NCBI GenBank assembly: GCA_026414605.1
Contig: JAOAIP010000034.1
Location: 53,276 to 117,275, forward strand
Reading direction: 5' to 3'
DNA: 64,000 bases
Source of the DNA: Bacteroidia bacterium
Lineage (GTDB): Bacteria; Bacteroidota; Bacteroidia; B-17B0; Aurantibacillaceae
The notes below the pieces were generated by a model. It had not been told where the DNA came from and did not search any database. It saw nothing but the letters and a program-made list of their open reading frames with translations. The first letter of the stretch is position 1. Each line of letters starts with the position of its first letter. A program made the translations under genes and the position numbers. Of the stretch, positions 27,118 to 34,941 are shown one piece after another.

Positions 27118-27306
27118 TTACTCTATCTTTAAGGTTTTAGTACCTTTGATTTTTCTGTAATATTCAGGCAGATTAGGTTTGTCTATTAAAATAATTTTGT
27201 AAGATTGTTGATTTAATTCTTTGAGTTTTGTTGTATCTGGAATTTGTGAATAAACGATTGCATTTGTATAAAACATTGCTTCAATGGGGCGGTTGTTTGT
27301 AGTTTT
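27118..27306 (-). pseudogene. 3' remnant of a decayed gene
   Basis: A minus-strand frame with protein-like composition but no proper start. It encodes 'NNRPIEAMFYTNAIVYSQIP' and then, after a Lys-rich linker, 'YKIILIDKPNLPEYYRKIK' and 'GTKTLKIE' before the stop at 27118-27120. An in-frame stop (27307-27309) ends it upstream; the first ATG (27276) gives 52 residues with no promoter or signal. The wording resembles the soluble C-terminal tail of large membrane glycosyltransferases of the ArnT/PMT type, but that is a guess. Most likely the end of a gene whose front has been lost. Confidence 0.45.
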
Positions 27307-27341
27307 TTATTACAAAAGATTCTATTTTCAATTATTAAAAC

Positions 27342-27353
27342 TGATTTAAATCA
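27342..27353. promoter_or_regulatory. Crp/Fnr-like palindrome upstream of the small membrane-protein gene
   Basis: TGATTTAAATCA is a perfect 12-base palindrome with the TGAT-N4-ATCA form of Crp/Fnr-family sites, centred about 58 bases before the ATG. A similar site occurs at 32732-32743. No regulator gene is visible in the window. Confidence 0.35.
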
Positions 27354-27405
27354 TTTTTTTGTATTCTTTATTGATTGAATTTTGTAGCCACAAAAATGCA
27401 AAACT

Positions 27406-27675
27406 ATGCTACAAAAATTAGATGAATTTGCAGAAAAAGGGTATTATGGAATGATGAGTACGGCTATCTTATTAGGTAGTGTAATGGGTGGCATAATGGC
27501 TATGTTTACATTAGAAAGAAACAATCTTTTTTTATTAGCCATTGGATTAGCCGTAACAATGGCAAATCTTGTACTCAGCATTGGTCAAGCCCCTGCTAAA
27601 TGGTTAGTTCGCGGCTTAGTAACATGCGTTATTGTCAATACTTTAATTATTATTATTTCGCTATTGACAAGTTAA
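27406..27675 (+). CDS. Small hydrophobic membrane protein, unknown function
   Basis: 89 residues with about three hydrophobic segments ('GMMSTAILLGSVMGGIMAMF', 'NLFLLAIGLAVTMANLVLSI', 'LVTCVIVNTLIIIISLL') and a short charged N-terminus. The amino-acid pattern looks like a true protein and a Crp/Fnr-like palindrome lies upstream, but I do not recognise the family. It converges on bshB1, with 3 bases between stops. Confidence 0.65.
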   Translation: MLQKLDEFAEKGYYGMMSTAILLGSVMGGIMAMFTLERNNLFLLAIGLAVTMANLVLSIGQAPAKWLVRGLVTCVIVNTLIIIISLLTS

Positions 27676-27678
27676 TCT

Positions 27679-28395
27679 TTAAGCCAACTTTACAATATCA
27701 GGGACACCAATCACACGATTGGTAATAAATCCTTCGGCGTAGTCGGTAAATAAATAGCGTCCAAGGATGCGGGCTTTGCTTTCAAGAACATCAAAAAATT
27801 CTTTTCCACTAATGGGGGTTTCTGGCTCAGTGCTATTAGGGTCATAAAATTGAGAAGCATAGCATTTCAATATCTCTATTTTCTTTTGAAAATAAGGGGA
27901 AATATCTACTATAAAATGAGGTTTTAAATAATAATCTTGAATATAATGATACACTGCTTTGGGTCGCCAAGCAGTTTGTGGTATGCCATCAAGAAATGTT
28001 TGTACCTTCATTAAACCACTTAAAAATGTTGCTTCTTTTACTAATGCTGCTGCACGGCCATGGTCATTATGTCTATCAATGGGGGCATTGGCAAGAATAA
28101 TTTCAGGTTGATATTGCCGAATCTTTTGAATAATTTTCAATTGATGTTCTTCATCGTTTTTAAAAAATCCATCACGCATAAACAAGTTTTCGCGTACTAT
28201 TACGCCCATCATTTTAGCCGCCTTTTGGGCTTCTTGCAATCGCAATTCTTTGTTGCCACGAGTACCTAATTCTCCTGCTGTGAGATCAATAATCCCCACT
28301 TTGTATCCCATTTCAATATGTTTAAGAATCGTGCCGGCACAAGAAATCTCTACATCATCGGGGTGAGCACCAAATGCTAATATGTCTAATTTCAT
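27679..28395 (-). CDS. bshB1: Bacillithiol biosynthesis deacetylase BshB1
   Basis: About 238 residues, LmbE/PIG-L zinc deacetylase. It removes the acetyl group from N-acetylglucosaminyl-malate, the second step of bacillithiol synthesis. Seen: the zinc-site motif 'GAHPDDVE' (about residues 8-15), 'LTAGELGTRG', 'NAPIDRHNDHGRAA' and the BshB1-type 'HYIQDYYLKPHFIVDIS'. The ATG at 28395 lies 4 bases after the stop of the upstream peroxidase gene; a start 21 bases further up would overlap that gene. bshA and bshC are elsewhere. Confidence 0.92.
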   Translation of the reverse strand: MKLDILAFGAHPDDVEISCAGTILKHIEMGYKVGIIDLTAGELGTRGNKELRLQEAQKAAKMMGVIVRENLFMRDGFFKNDEEHQLKIIQKIRQYQPEIILANAPIDRHNDHGRAAALVKEATFLSGLMKVQTFLDGIPQTAWRPKAVYHYIQDYYLKPHFIVDISPYFQKKIEILKCYASQFYDPNSTEPETPISGKEFFDVLESKARILGRYLFTDYAEGFITNRVIGVPDIVKLA

Positions 28396-28399
28396 ACGT

Positions 28400-28954
28400 T
28401 TATTTTTTGCCTTCAATCCACTTTGTAATTTTATCTGACAATGGATTTACAGTGGAATTAAAATAATCTACTAAATAACCATTTTCATCAATAAGATATT
28501 TTTGAAAGTTCCACATCACCGTTGAACTTTTTACTCCATTTTTTTCTTTTTGAGTCAGCCATTGATAAATAGGATGAGGATTATCTCCTTTGATTTTTAC
28601 TTTTTCCATTACTAAAAAACTTACTCCATAATTTTTTTGACAGAAGTTTTTGATTTGTTGAGCATCTCCAGGTTCTTGTCCGCCAAAGTCATTACAAGGG
28701 AATGCGATAATTAAAAAATTCTTATCTTTGTATTTTTGATAAAGGGCTTCTAAATCTTTGTATTGTGGGGTAAAGCCGCACTCAGAGGCAGTGTTTACAA
28801 TGAGTAGTTTTTTTCCTTTAAATTTTGAAAAATCCACTTCATTGCCGTCAATATCTTTGGCTTTGAATTGATGAATAGATGTTTTTTGAGAGGGCGTGTT
28901 TTGAAAAAATTGTCCAATTATTGGAATACTAATAAGTAGATAAATTGTTTTCAT
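28400..28954 (-). CDS. Glutathione-peroxidase-family thiol peroxidase, probably exported
   Basis: 184 residues. Seen: the active-site Cys in 'NTASECGFTPQY', Gln in 'FPCNDFGGQEP' and Trp/Asn in 'VMWNFQKYL', the full catalytic tetrad of the GPx family; a Cys, not Sec, is used. A hydrophobic leader (MKTIYLLISIPIIGQFFQN) suggests export or membrane anchoring. Bacteroidota usually lack glutathione, and its partner gene makes bacillithiol, so thioredoxin or bacillithiol may be the reductant (inference). The ATG at 28954 is used because an upstream TTG lies in the -7 box. Confidence 0.88.
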   Translation of the reverse strand: MKTIYLLISIPIIGQFFQNTPSQKTSIHQFKAKDIDGNEVDFSKFKGKKLLIVNTASECGFTPQYKDLEALYQKYKDKNFLIIAFPCNDFGGQEPGDAQQIKNFCQKNYGVSFLVMEKVKIKGDNPHPIYQWLTQKEKNGVKSSTVMWNFQKYLIDENGYLVDYFNSTVNPLSDKITKWIEGKK

Positions 28955-28969
28955 AGTTATGATTTTTTG

Positions 28970-28977
28970 CAAAAATA
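28970..28977 (-). promoter_or_regulatory. -7 box of the peroxidase-bshB1 operon
   Basis: TATTTTTG on the minus strand, 15 bases before the ATG at 28954. Confidence 0.45.
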
Positions 28978-29145
28978 CATATTATTGTTGTTTGAAATTT
29001 GTGAGAGTTTGTTAATTGCTTTGGCTTTATCCAATTGTGAAAAGTAGATATCAAAGAGTTCGCAAGAGACAAAATATAGGAAGAAATAGATGTATACTTT
29101 ACTATTTCCACTGATTTTTAAGTAATTTGGCAGCAAAATAGGAAA

Positions 29146-30276
29146 ATGAAATTTGAACTTCTTTATCAAGATCCACAATCCAAAGCAAGAACGGGCATTA
29201 TTCATACTGATCACGGGGTTATTGAAACACCTATATTTATGCCAGTAGGAACATTAGGTACTGTAAAAGCCGTTCATCAAAGAGAATTGTTGAATGACAT
29301 AAAAGCAAAAATTATTTTAGGAAACACGTATCATCTTTATTTAAGACCAGGAATAGATGTATTGTACAAAGCAGGGGGATTGCATCGTTTTAATGGTTGG
29401 AATAAGCCGATACTTACGGACAGCGGGGGATTTCAAATTTTTTCACTCTCAAAAATTAGAAAAATAAATGAGGAAGGTGTTACGTTTTATTCACATATTG
29501 ATGGAAGTAAGCATTTCTTTACACCTGAAAATGTAATGGACATTCAAAGAACAATTGGTGCTGATTTTATTATGGCATTTGATGAATGTACGCCTTATCC
29601 TTGTGATTATTTGTATGCTAAAAACTCATTAGAACTCACGCATAGATGGTTGGATAGATGCATAGATAGATTTCAACAAACAAAGTCGTTGTATGGTTAT
29701 GAACAATCACTCATACCTATTGTACAAGGCAGTGTATACAAGGACTTGCGTATTCAAAGTGCTGAATATGTATGTAGCAAAGATACTTTTGCGTATGCCA
29801 TTGGTGGATTAAGTGTAGGTGAGCCCGCCGAGGAAATGTATGCTATGACAGAAATTGTAACAACTATTTTACCAACTTCTAAGCCACGCTATTTAATGGG
29901 TGTAGGAACGCCTGAAAACATATTAGAAAGCATTGCCTTAGGAATTGATATGTTTGATTGTGTATTACCAACAAGAAATGCAAGGCACGGACTATTGTAT
30001 ACTTATGATGGTATTATCAACATCAAGAATAGCAAATGGAAATACGATTTCTCTCCCATTGATGAACGTGGAATAGTGTATGTAGATAGTGAGTATTCAA
30101 AAGCATATTTAAGGCATTTATTTTCTGTAAATGAAATACTTGGATCAATGATTGCAAGTATTCACAACCTGGGGTTTTATCTACATCTTGTAAAAACTGC
30201 AAGAGAAAAAATTAAAGAAGGTACATTTACCAAATGGAAAAATGAAATTATACCTAATTTGAGTAGAAGATTGTGA
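29146..30276 (+). CDS. tgt: tRNA-guanine(34) transglycosylase, zinc cysteines absent
   Basis: 376 residues. Exchanges guanine 34 of tRNA Asp/Asn/His/Tyr for preQ1 on the way to queuosine. Catalytic parts are intact: 'LTDSGGFQIFSL' and 'FDECTPYP' (Asp nucleophile region), 'GGLSVGEP', 'YLMGVGTPENILE' and 'GIDMFDCVLPTRNARHG'. In the usual bacterial enzyme a Cys-x-Cys-x2-Cys plus a distant His binds zinc. Here that stretch (bases about 30046-30120) reads 'IDERGIVYVDSEYSKAYLRH' with no Cys, while the His in 'SIHNLGF' remains. I recall the same loss in other Bacteroidota, so it may be a lineage trait. Confidence 0.95.
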   Translation: MKFELLYQDPQSKARTGIIHTDHGVIETPIFMPVGTLGTVKAVHQRELLNDIKAKIILGNTYHLYLRPGIDVLYKAGGLHRFNGWNKPILTDSGGFQIFSLSKIRKINEEGVTFYSHIDGSKHFFTPENVMDIQRTIGADFIMAFDECTPYPCDYLYAKNSLELTHRWLDRCIDRFQQTKSLYGYEQSLIPIVQGSVYKDLRIQSAEYVCSKDTFAYAIGGLSVGEPAEEMYAMTEIVTTILPTSKPRYLMGVGTPENILESIALGIDMFDCVLPTRNARHGLLYTYDGIINIKNSKWKYDFSPIDERGIVYVDSEYSKAYLRHLFSVNEILGSMIASIHNLGFYLHLVKTAREKIKEGTFTKWKNEIIPNLSRRL

Positions 30277-30383
30277 TAAGTGAAAGATTGGTGTTTCAAG
30301 AATTAGATAGGTATGAAAAGATAGATGAAGAATATTGAAAAGAAGGAAAAAAATTAAAATGATAGAATATCGTTGGCAAACAA

Positions 30384-32108
30384 ATGGTGGGTAAGAAACT
30401 TTATAGCATATTGATAGGGTTTATTTTCAGTGCTTGTTATGCACAAGAAGTACCATTCAAAATTGTGGATAATCAAGAGAATAAGGTATTGTATTCTGCT
30501 ACTGCAAAGACATTTAATGATATTCCAAAAATAACTAAAGAGTTTTTATACAAGTATCAGCGACAAGGATATTTATTAGCCGATTATGATTCTATTGCAA
30601 AAAAAGATAGTGTATGGATGTATTATTTGAATAAACATTTTTTGTTTAAGTGGGCTCAATTGCGAAAAGGAAATCTTGAAAATAAATTGTATTATGAATA
30701 CTTTCAATTTAAAAAGTTGGATCAAAAGCCCGTTGTGTATTCAGAAATAGGTAATTTGTTTGAAAAAATAATTCGTTATTATGAAAACAATGGTTATCCT
30801 TTTGCTTCTGTAAAATTGGATAGTATAAGCATTGATAGTAATTTTATTTCAGCATCTTTATTGATAAATAAATATCAGTTTGTGAAAATAGATAGTGTTA
30901 TTCTACAAGGTAATTTAAAAATCAATCAAAAATTTTTGTATAGATACATTGACATTTATCCAAATATTCCATACAATGAAAAAAAATTACAACAAATAGA
31001 AAGCCGACTTAAGAAATTACCATTTGTGAATATCCGCCAATCGCCTATTATTCGTATTACAGATAAATACAACAAAGTTTATATTTTTGCGGATCATAAA
31101 AATGTTTCTCAATTTGATGGTATTGTGGGACTTCAGCCCGATGTTAATGGAAAAACAGTTTTAACGGGTAATGTCAAAATCAAATTAATCAATTCTATTT
31201 TTCGTAATGCAGAACAAATGGATTTGGATTGGCAAAGAGTACAAGCATTAACACAAAATTTTAAGTTTTATTTTTCTATACCTTATTTATTTGGAACTCC
31301 TTTTGGATTTAACTATCAAATTCAACTTTTTAAGAAAGATAGTACATTTATTGATGTTCAAAATCAAATAGGTATAAATTATTACTTTTCAGGAATTAAT
31401 TACATTCAATTTTTTTACAAGCAAAGAAATTCTAATTTAATATCTACTTATGGATTATCCAATATAACAACATTGCCCGATTATGCTGATGTAACTACTA
31501 AAAATTATGGAATAGGCGGTGGATTAAGCACATTGAATAATATTAATAATCCCTCAAAAGGTTGGGCATTGCAAACACAAGTTTCAGTAGGTAATAAAAC
31601 CATTCGCAAAAATCCTGCTATCAATGAACAAGTGTATAAAAATATCCTCTTGAATTCCTTACAATATCAAGCAGAGGGTGGCATAGATGTTTTTATTCCA
31701 AAAGTATTGATCAAATATGCAACATTGAAATTATCAACAAAATGGGGGTATATTGATGGTAATGGGGTTTTATTCAAAAATGAACTGTTTCGTATTGGTG
31801 GATTAAAGAGTATTCGTGGATTTAATGAACAAAGCATATTTGCCAATACTTATGTGATACCATCGGTAGAGTATCGCTTTATTTATAGTGAAAATGGGTA
31901 TTTAATGATTTTTTCTGATGTAGGATATTATACAGCAAATTTTAATAAGCAAAAACTGATCAATCAAATTTACTCATTTGGTGCAGGCATTCAATTTGAA
32001 ACTAAAGCAGGTTTATTTAATTTAGTTTATGCTTTGGGAAATAATTTTGGACAATCTCCAGATTTTAAGATTGGTAAGATTCACGCAGGTTTGATTGCGA
32101 ATTTTTGA
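30384..32108 (+). CDS. Omp85-family outer-membrane protein (BamA/TamA-like)
   Basis: 574 residues. Signal peptide (MVGKKLYSILIGFIFSACYAQ), an N-terminal ~240-residue region with POTRA-like segments ('FVKIDSVILQGNLKINQKFLYRYI', 'LKKLPFVNI'), then a beta-barrel ending in 'AGLIANF' with a terminal Phe. The barrel carries the Omp85 family motif 'GGLKSIRGFNEQS' (about residue 475). It is shorter than BamA, so it more likely belongs to the TamA/ShlB-like branch that inserts or exports other outer-membrane proteins or lipoproteins. The client is unknown. It stands alone, with repeats directly after its stop. Confidence 0.85.
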   Translation: MVGKKLYSILIGFIFSACYAQEVPFKIVDNQENKVLYSATAKTFNDIPKITKEFLYKYQRQGYLLADYDSIAKKDSVWMYYLNKHFLFKWAQLRKGNLENKLYYEYFQFKKLDQKPVVYSEIGNLFEKIIRYYENNGYPFASVKLDSISIDSNFISASLLINKYQFVKIDSVILQGNLKINQKFLYRYIDIYPNIPYNEKKLQQIESRLKKLPFVNIRQSPIIRITDKYNKVYIFADHKNVSQFDGIVGLQPDVNGKTVLTGNVKIKLINSIFRNAEQMDLDWQRVQALTQNFKFYFSIPYLFGTPFGFNYQIQLFKKDSTFIDVQNQIGINYYFSGINYIQFFYKQRNSNLISTYGLSNITTLPDYADVTTKNYGIGGGLSTLNNINNPSKGWALQTQVSVGNKTIRKNPAINEQVYKNILLNSLQYQAEGGIDVFIPKVLIKYATLKLSTKWGYIDGNGVLFKNELFRIGGLKSIRGFNEQSIFANTYVIPSVEYRFIYSENGYLMIFSDVGYYTANFNKQKLINQIYSFGAGIQFETKAGLFNLVYALGNNFGQSPDFKIGKIHAGLIANF

Positions 32109-32125
32109 CTCACCCCCTTTTATTA
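32108..32125. repeat. Remnant of the ACTCACCCCC element, copy B
   Basis: Only the left end (ACTCACCCCCTTTTATTA) remains; it starts within the stop codon of the Omp85 gene and runs straight into heptamer repeats. Confidence 0.6.
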
Positions 32126-32253
32126 GTAGAAAGTGGAAAGTAGAAAGTTGAAAGTGGAAAGTGGAATGAGAAAAGAGTAAGGAATATTCTTGTGATATTT
32201 AGTGGGTTAAACTCTTTATTGGCAAAAAACTTTTAACTTTTTACTTTCAACTA
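32124..32253. repeat. Inverted pair of heptamer arrays (GAAAGTN / ACTTTCN)
   Basis: The left arm (32127-32166) has six tandem GAAAGTN-type heptamers. The right arm (about 32229-32253) reads ACTTTTAACTTTTTACTTTC on the opposite strand sense. ~60 bases lie between. Same plan as the array at 21408-21512. Confidence 0.55.
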
Positions 32254-32280
32254 AAATTCGAGTGAGGGATGCGGGATTTT

Positions 32281-32395
32281 TACTCACCCCCTTTTTATTC
32301 CCCCTCTCTAATTGAATTAGAGAGGGGGGACAATAGTAAAAAAATTATTCGTATCGCCCCTCTCTTTATGAAAAAGAGAGGGGTTGGGGGTGATT
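32281..32395. repeat. Palindromic dispersed element, copy C (ACTCACCCCC ends)
   Basis: Full-length: ACTCACCCCC on the left and GGGGGTGA (32386-32393) on the right, with internal hairpins CCCCTCTCTAATT/AATTAGAGAGGGG and CCCCTCTCTTT/AAAGAGAGGGG. A short remnant, GTGAGGGATGCGG (about 32263-32275), directly precedes it and matches the first block of the GC-rich element. Confidence 0.7.
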
Positions 32396-32415
32396 AAGAG
32401 AAAGTGAATTCCGCT

Positions 32416-32463
32416 AAGCCCCGAAGGGGCTTAACATGAATAGCCACCAACGATAGTTGGTGG
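32416..32463. repeat. CCCCGAAGGGG double-hairpin element, copy C
   Basis: AAGCCCC-GAA-GGGGCTT (32416-32432), a short spacer, then CCACCAAC-GATA-GTTGGTGG (32444-32463). The copy at 55748-55795 has the same second stem with a different loop (ATTA). Confidence 0.65.
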
Positions 32464-32466
32464 AAT

Positions 32467-32687
32467 GCGTGAGGGATGCGGAGGGCGGCGGCGAGCGAAG
32501 CGAGCCGCCGGCACTGCCCTGAGCGTAGCGAAGGGATTGCCGAAGCGATAGCGAAGCCCGTAGCAGCCCGACCCGAACACATCACAGCCGAATGAAATCT
32601 TTAAACGACATTTTTTGTCGTTTTTAAACAATGGAATAAAAACATTTACAAAGATTGGAAATGCTGTGGTGTGTGAGGGGCACGCCC
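32467..32687. repeat. GC-rich structured dispersed element, copy C
   Basis: Same constant blocks as copy A. Hairpin 1 is CGGCGGC/GCCGCCG (32486-32492 with 32504-32510) around the same 11-base loop GAGCGAAGCGA as copy A. Hairpin 2 is CCCT/AGGG (32517-32520 with 32532-32535) around GAGCGTAGCGA. Hairpin 3 is a long nested stem: ACACATCACAGC with GCTGTGGTGTGT (32577-32588, 32663-32674), then AATCTTT/AAAGATT, then AAACGACA/TGTCGTTT. It ends GAGGGGCACGCCC. Confidence 0.75.
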
Positions 32688-32731
32688 AAATAAAAATTAA
32701 AATGAATGTGCATTTGATAAAATTAAAAAAC

Positions 32732-32787
32732 TGATTAAAATCATAATTTTTATTGTTCTTGAATATAGTTTTTATTATTTAAATTTA
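32732..32787 (+). promoter_or_regulatory. hmgA-like promoter with a Crp/Fnr-like site
   Basis: TGATTAAAATCA (32732-32743; TGAT-N4-ATCA) lies upstream of TTG (32759-32761), an 18-base spacer and a near-consensus -7 box TAAATTTA (32780-32787). The site is centred about 55 bases before the expected transcription start, a usual activator position. Confidence 0.45.
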
Positions 32788-32804
32788 CCGCTAAAAGAAA
32801 GTAT

Positions 32805-33962
32805 ATGCCAATCTATCACAAATTGGGGAATATCCCTGCTAAAAGACATACTGTTTTCAAATCACCTACAGGTAAATTATATTATGAACAACTTTTTGGA
32901 ACGGAAGGTTTTTCGGGAATGTCTTCTTTGTTATATCATATTCATAGACCTACACAAATAAAAGAGATTTTGCGGTCGTATTCTATTGATCCTAAAATTG
33001 CAGTTGCAAATAATATCAAGCCCTTGTTATTATCTACATTTCAAGTGCCTCCAAAAGCAGATTATTTAGAAAGTAGAACACCTTTGATGTTAAATAATGA
33101 TTGCATAATTGGTGTAGCCGCTCCTCAAAAATCTGTAACGGATTATTTTTTCAAAAATGCAGATGCAGATGAAATGTTGTTTATACACAAAGGAAAAGGG
33201 GTCTTAAAAACATTTATGGGCGAAATTCCTTTTGAATATGGCGATTATTTGATTATACCAAGAGGAATGATTTATCAAATTCATTTTGAAACATCAGAAA
33301 ATAGGATATTGTATTTGGAAAGTTATCAACCTATTTATACTCCTAAAAGGTATAGAAATTCATTTGGGCAATTATTAGAGCACTCGCCTTTTTGCGAAAG
33401 AGATTATAAGTTGCCTCAAAATCTTAATCCTATTGATGAAAAAGGGGAATTTTTAATCAAAGTAAAAAAACAAAATGAAATTTTTGAAATTGTATATGCC
33501 ACGCATCCTTTTGATGTAGTAGGATGGGATGGATACAATTATCCTTGGGGATTTTCTATTTTTAATTTTGAACCAATAGTGGGAAGAGTGCATATGCCAC
33601 CTCCTATTCATCAAACCTTTGAAACATCGGCACTTGTGGTATGTTCGTTTGTTCCAAGATTGTATGATTTTCATCCATTAGCCATTCCTGCACCATACAA
33701 TCATAGCAATATTGATAGCGATGAAGTGCTTTATTATGTAGATGGTGATTTTATGAGTAGAAATAACATTCAGCAAGGACACATTACTTTGCATCCAAAA
33801 GGAATACCGCACGGACCTGCTCCTGGAGCAATGGAAAGAAGTATTGGACAAAAAGAAACAAAAGAATTAGCCGTAATGATAGATACTTTCCGACCTTTGA
33901 TGATTACTGAAAATGCAATGAATATAGAGGATGGAAGATATTATAAATCTTGGGTTGAATAA
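32805..33962 (+). CDS. Homogentisate 1,2-dioxygenase-like enzyme
   Basis: 385 residues, cupin-fold ring-opening dioxygenase of tyrosine/phenylalanine breakdown (homogentisate to maleylacetoacetate, iron-dependent). Seen: N-terminal 'YHKLGNIPAKRHTVF', 'DEMLFIHKGKGVLKTFMGEIPFEYGDYLIIPRG', 'MPPPIHQTFE', 'YNHSNIDSDEVLYYVDGDF' and 'LHPKGIPHGP', the last two matching the His/Glu/His iron-ligand region of the family. It is shorter than the human and Pseudomonas enzymes (~430-445 residues), as in the compact Bacteroidota form. hpd and fahA are not adjacent. It converges on sua5 with 4 bases between stops. Confidence 0.85.
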   Translation: MPIYHKLGNIPAKRHTVFKSPTGKLYYEQLFGTEGFSGMSSLLYHIHRPTQIKEILRSYSIDPKIAVANNIKPLLLSTFQVPPKADYLESRTPLMLNNDCIIGVAAPQKSVTDYFFKNADADEMLFIHKGKGVLKTFMGEIPFEYGDYLIIPRGMIYQIHFETSENRILYLESYQPIYTPKRYRNSFGQLLEHSPFCERDYKLPQNLNPIDEKGEFLIKVKKQNEIFEIVYATHPFDVVGWDGYNYPWGFSIFNFEPIVGRVHMPPPIHQTFETSALVVCSFVPRLYDFHPLAIPAPYNHSNIDSDEVLYYVDGDFMSRNNIQQGHITLHPKGIPHGPAPGAMERSIGQKETKELAVMIDTFRPLMITENAMNIEDGRYYKSWVE

Positions 33963-33966
33963 AAAC

Positions 33967-34941
33967 TTATGAACTGGCGGCTCTTTTTAATCGGTCATTA
34001 ATAGACTTGCCCAATCCTTTGTCAGGAAAGAGTTTTGCAACAATAATTTCTACGTCTGATTGATCTATTTGATACAAAGTTTCAAAGAGTTTACTGGCGG
34101 CTTCAAGGAGATTTTGAGTTTCTGAAAGATTGTAAATTGTAACATTAGAAGAGTTAATGTTTAAGTTATCTTTTCCATAAGTAATGTAAGCAATTTTTTT
34201 ATCTTTTATTTGATTAATATACTGCTGAAGTTCGCCAATGATAAGTTGTTTTTTGGGGGCATAATGTTTTTTTAATTGACCTGGTGTAATTACAGTTTCA
34301 TCATCTGTTTTATTTTTAGGTTGATTGATTTGAATAACAACATTTCCAATTTCTCTTTCAATTTCTTCCACACTAATGCCGCCTAATCTATACACTACGG
34401 GTATATTATTTTCAATACCAACAATAGTAGATTCAATGCCTACTTGGCACTTACCTCCATCAAGAATATAAGTTATTTTATTTCCTAATTGTTCTTCTAC
34501 TTGTTGGGCCGAAGTAGGGCTAATGTATTGAAAAGGGTTAGCACTGGGTGCTGCTAATGGAAAATCTAATTTTTGTAGAAGTTGTAAAGTCAAAGGATGA
34601 TTGGGGATTCGTATGGCAACCTTGGGGCTTCCTGCTGTTACAATATCAGGAATAATGGGCTTTTTATGAACAAGTATGGTCAATGGTCCAGGGGAAAATA
34701 CTTTTAATAGGTGCATTAATCGTTCATCTACATTGTTGGCAATGATAGGAACATAATCCAAATCTTTAATATGAACAATAAGCGGATTAAACCTCGGACG
34801 ATTTTTTATCTCAAAGATTTTAGCCACGGCAAAAGCATCAAAAGCATTGCCTGCCAAGCCGTATACAGTTTCTGTTGGAATCGCAATAACTTCTCCTTTT
34901 TTTAATAATTCTGCTGCAATAGAAATGTCTTGTCCGATCAT
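33967..34941 (-). CDS. L-threonylcarbamoyladenylate synthase (Sua5 type)
   Basis: 324 residues. Makes threonylcarbamoyl-AMP from Thr, bicarbonate and ATP for the universal t6A37 tRNA modification. The N-terminal ~200 residues are a YrdC domain ('IPTETVYGLAGNAFD', 'KNRPRFNPLIVHI', 'FSPGPLTILV', 'APSANPF'). The C-terminal ~120, after 'TPGQLKKHYAPK', form the Sua5 extension, so it is the long Sua5 form and not TsaC. Its ATG overlaps the cca stop codon by one base (TAATG), so the two are translationally coupled. Confidence 0.93.
   Translation of the reverse strand: MIGQDISIAAELLKKGEVIAIPTETVYGLAGNAFDAFAVAKIFEIKNRPRFNPLIVHIKDLDYVPIIANNVDERLMHLLKVFSPGPLTILVHKKPIIPDIVTAGSPKVAIRIPNHPLTLQLLQKLDFPLAAPSANPFQYISPTSAQQVEEQLGNKITYILDGGKCQVGIESTIVGIENNIPVVYRLGGISVEEIEREIGNVVIQINQPKNKTDDETVITPGQLKKHYAPKKQLIIGELQQYINQIKDKKIAYITYGKDNLNINSSNVTIYNLSETQNLLEAASKLFETLYQIDQSDVEIIVAKLFPDKGLGKSINDRLKRAASS

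Noticed and set aside
32394..32631. Two short overlapping minus-strand frames in repeat island C
   Set aside because: Both lie inside non-coding repeat modules with changing frame between copies, so coding is not conserved.
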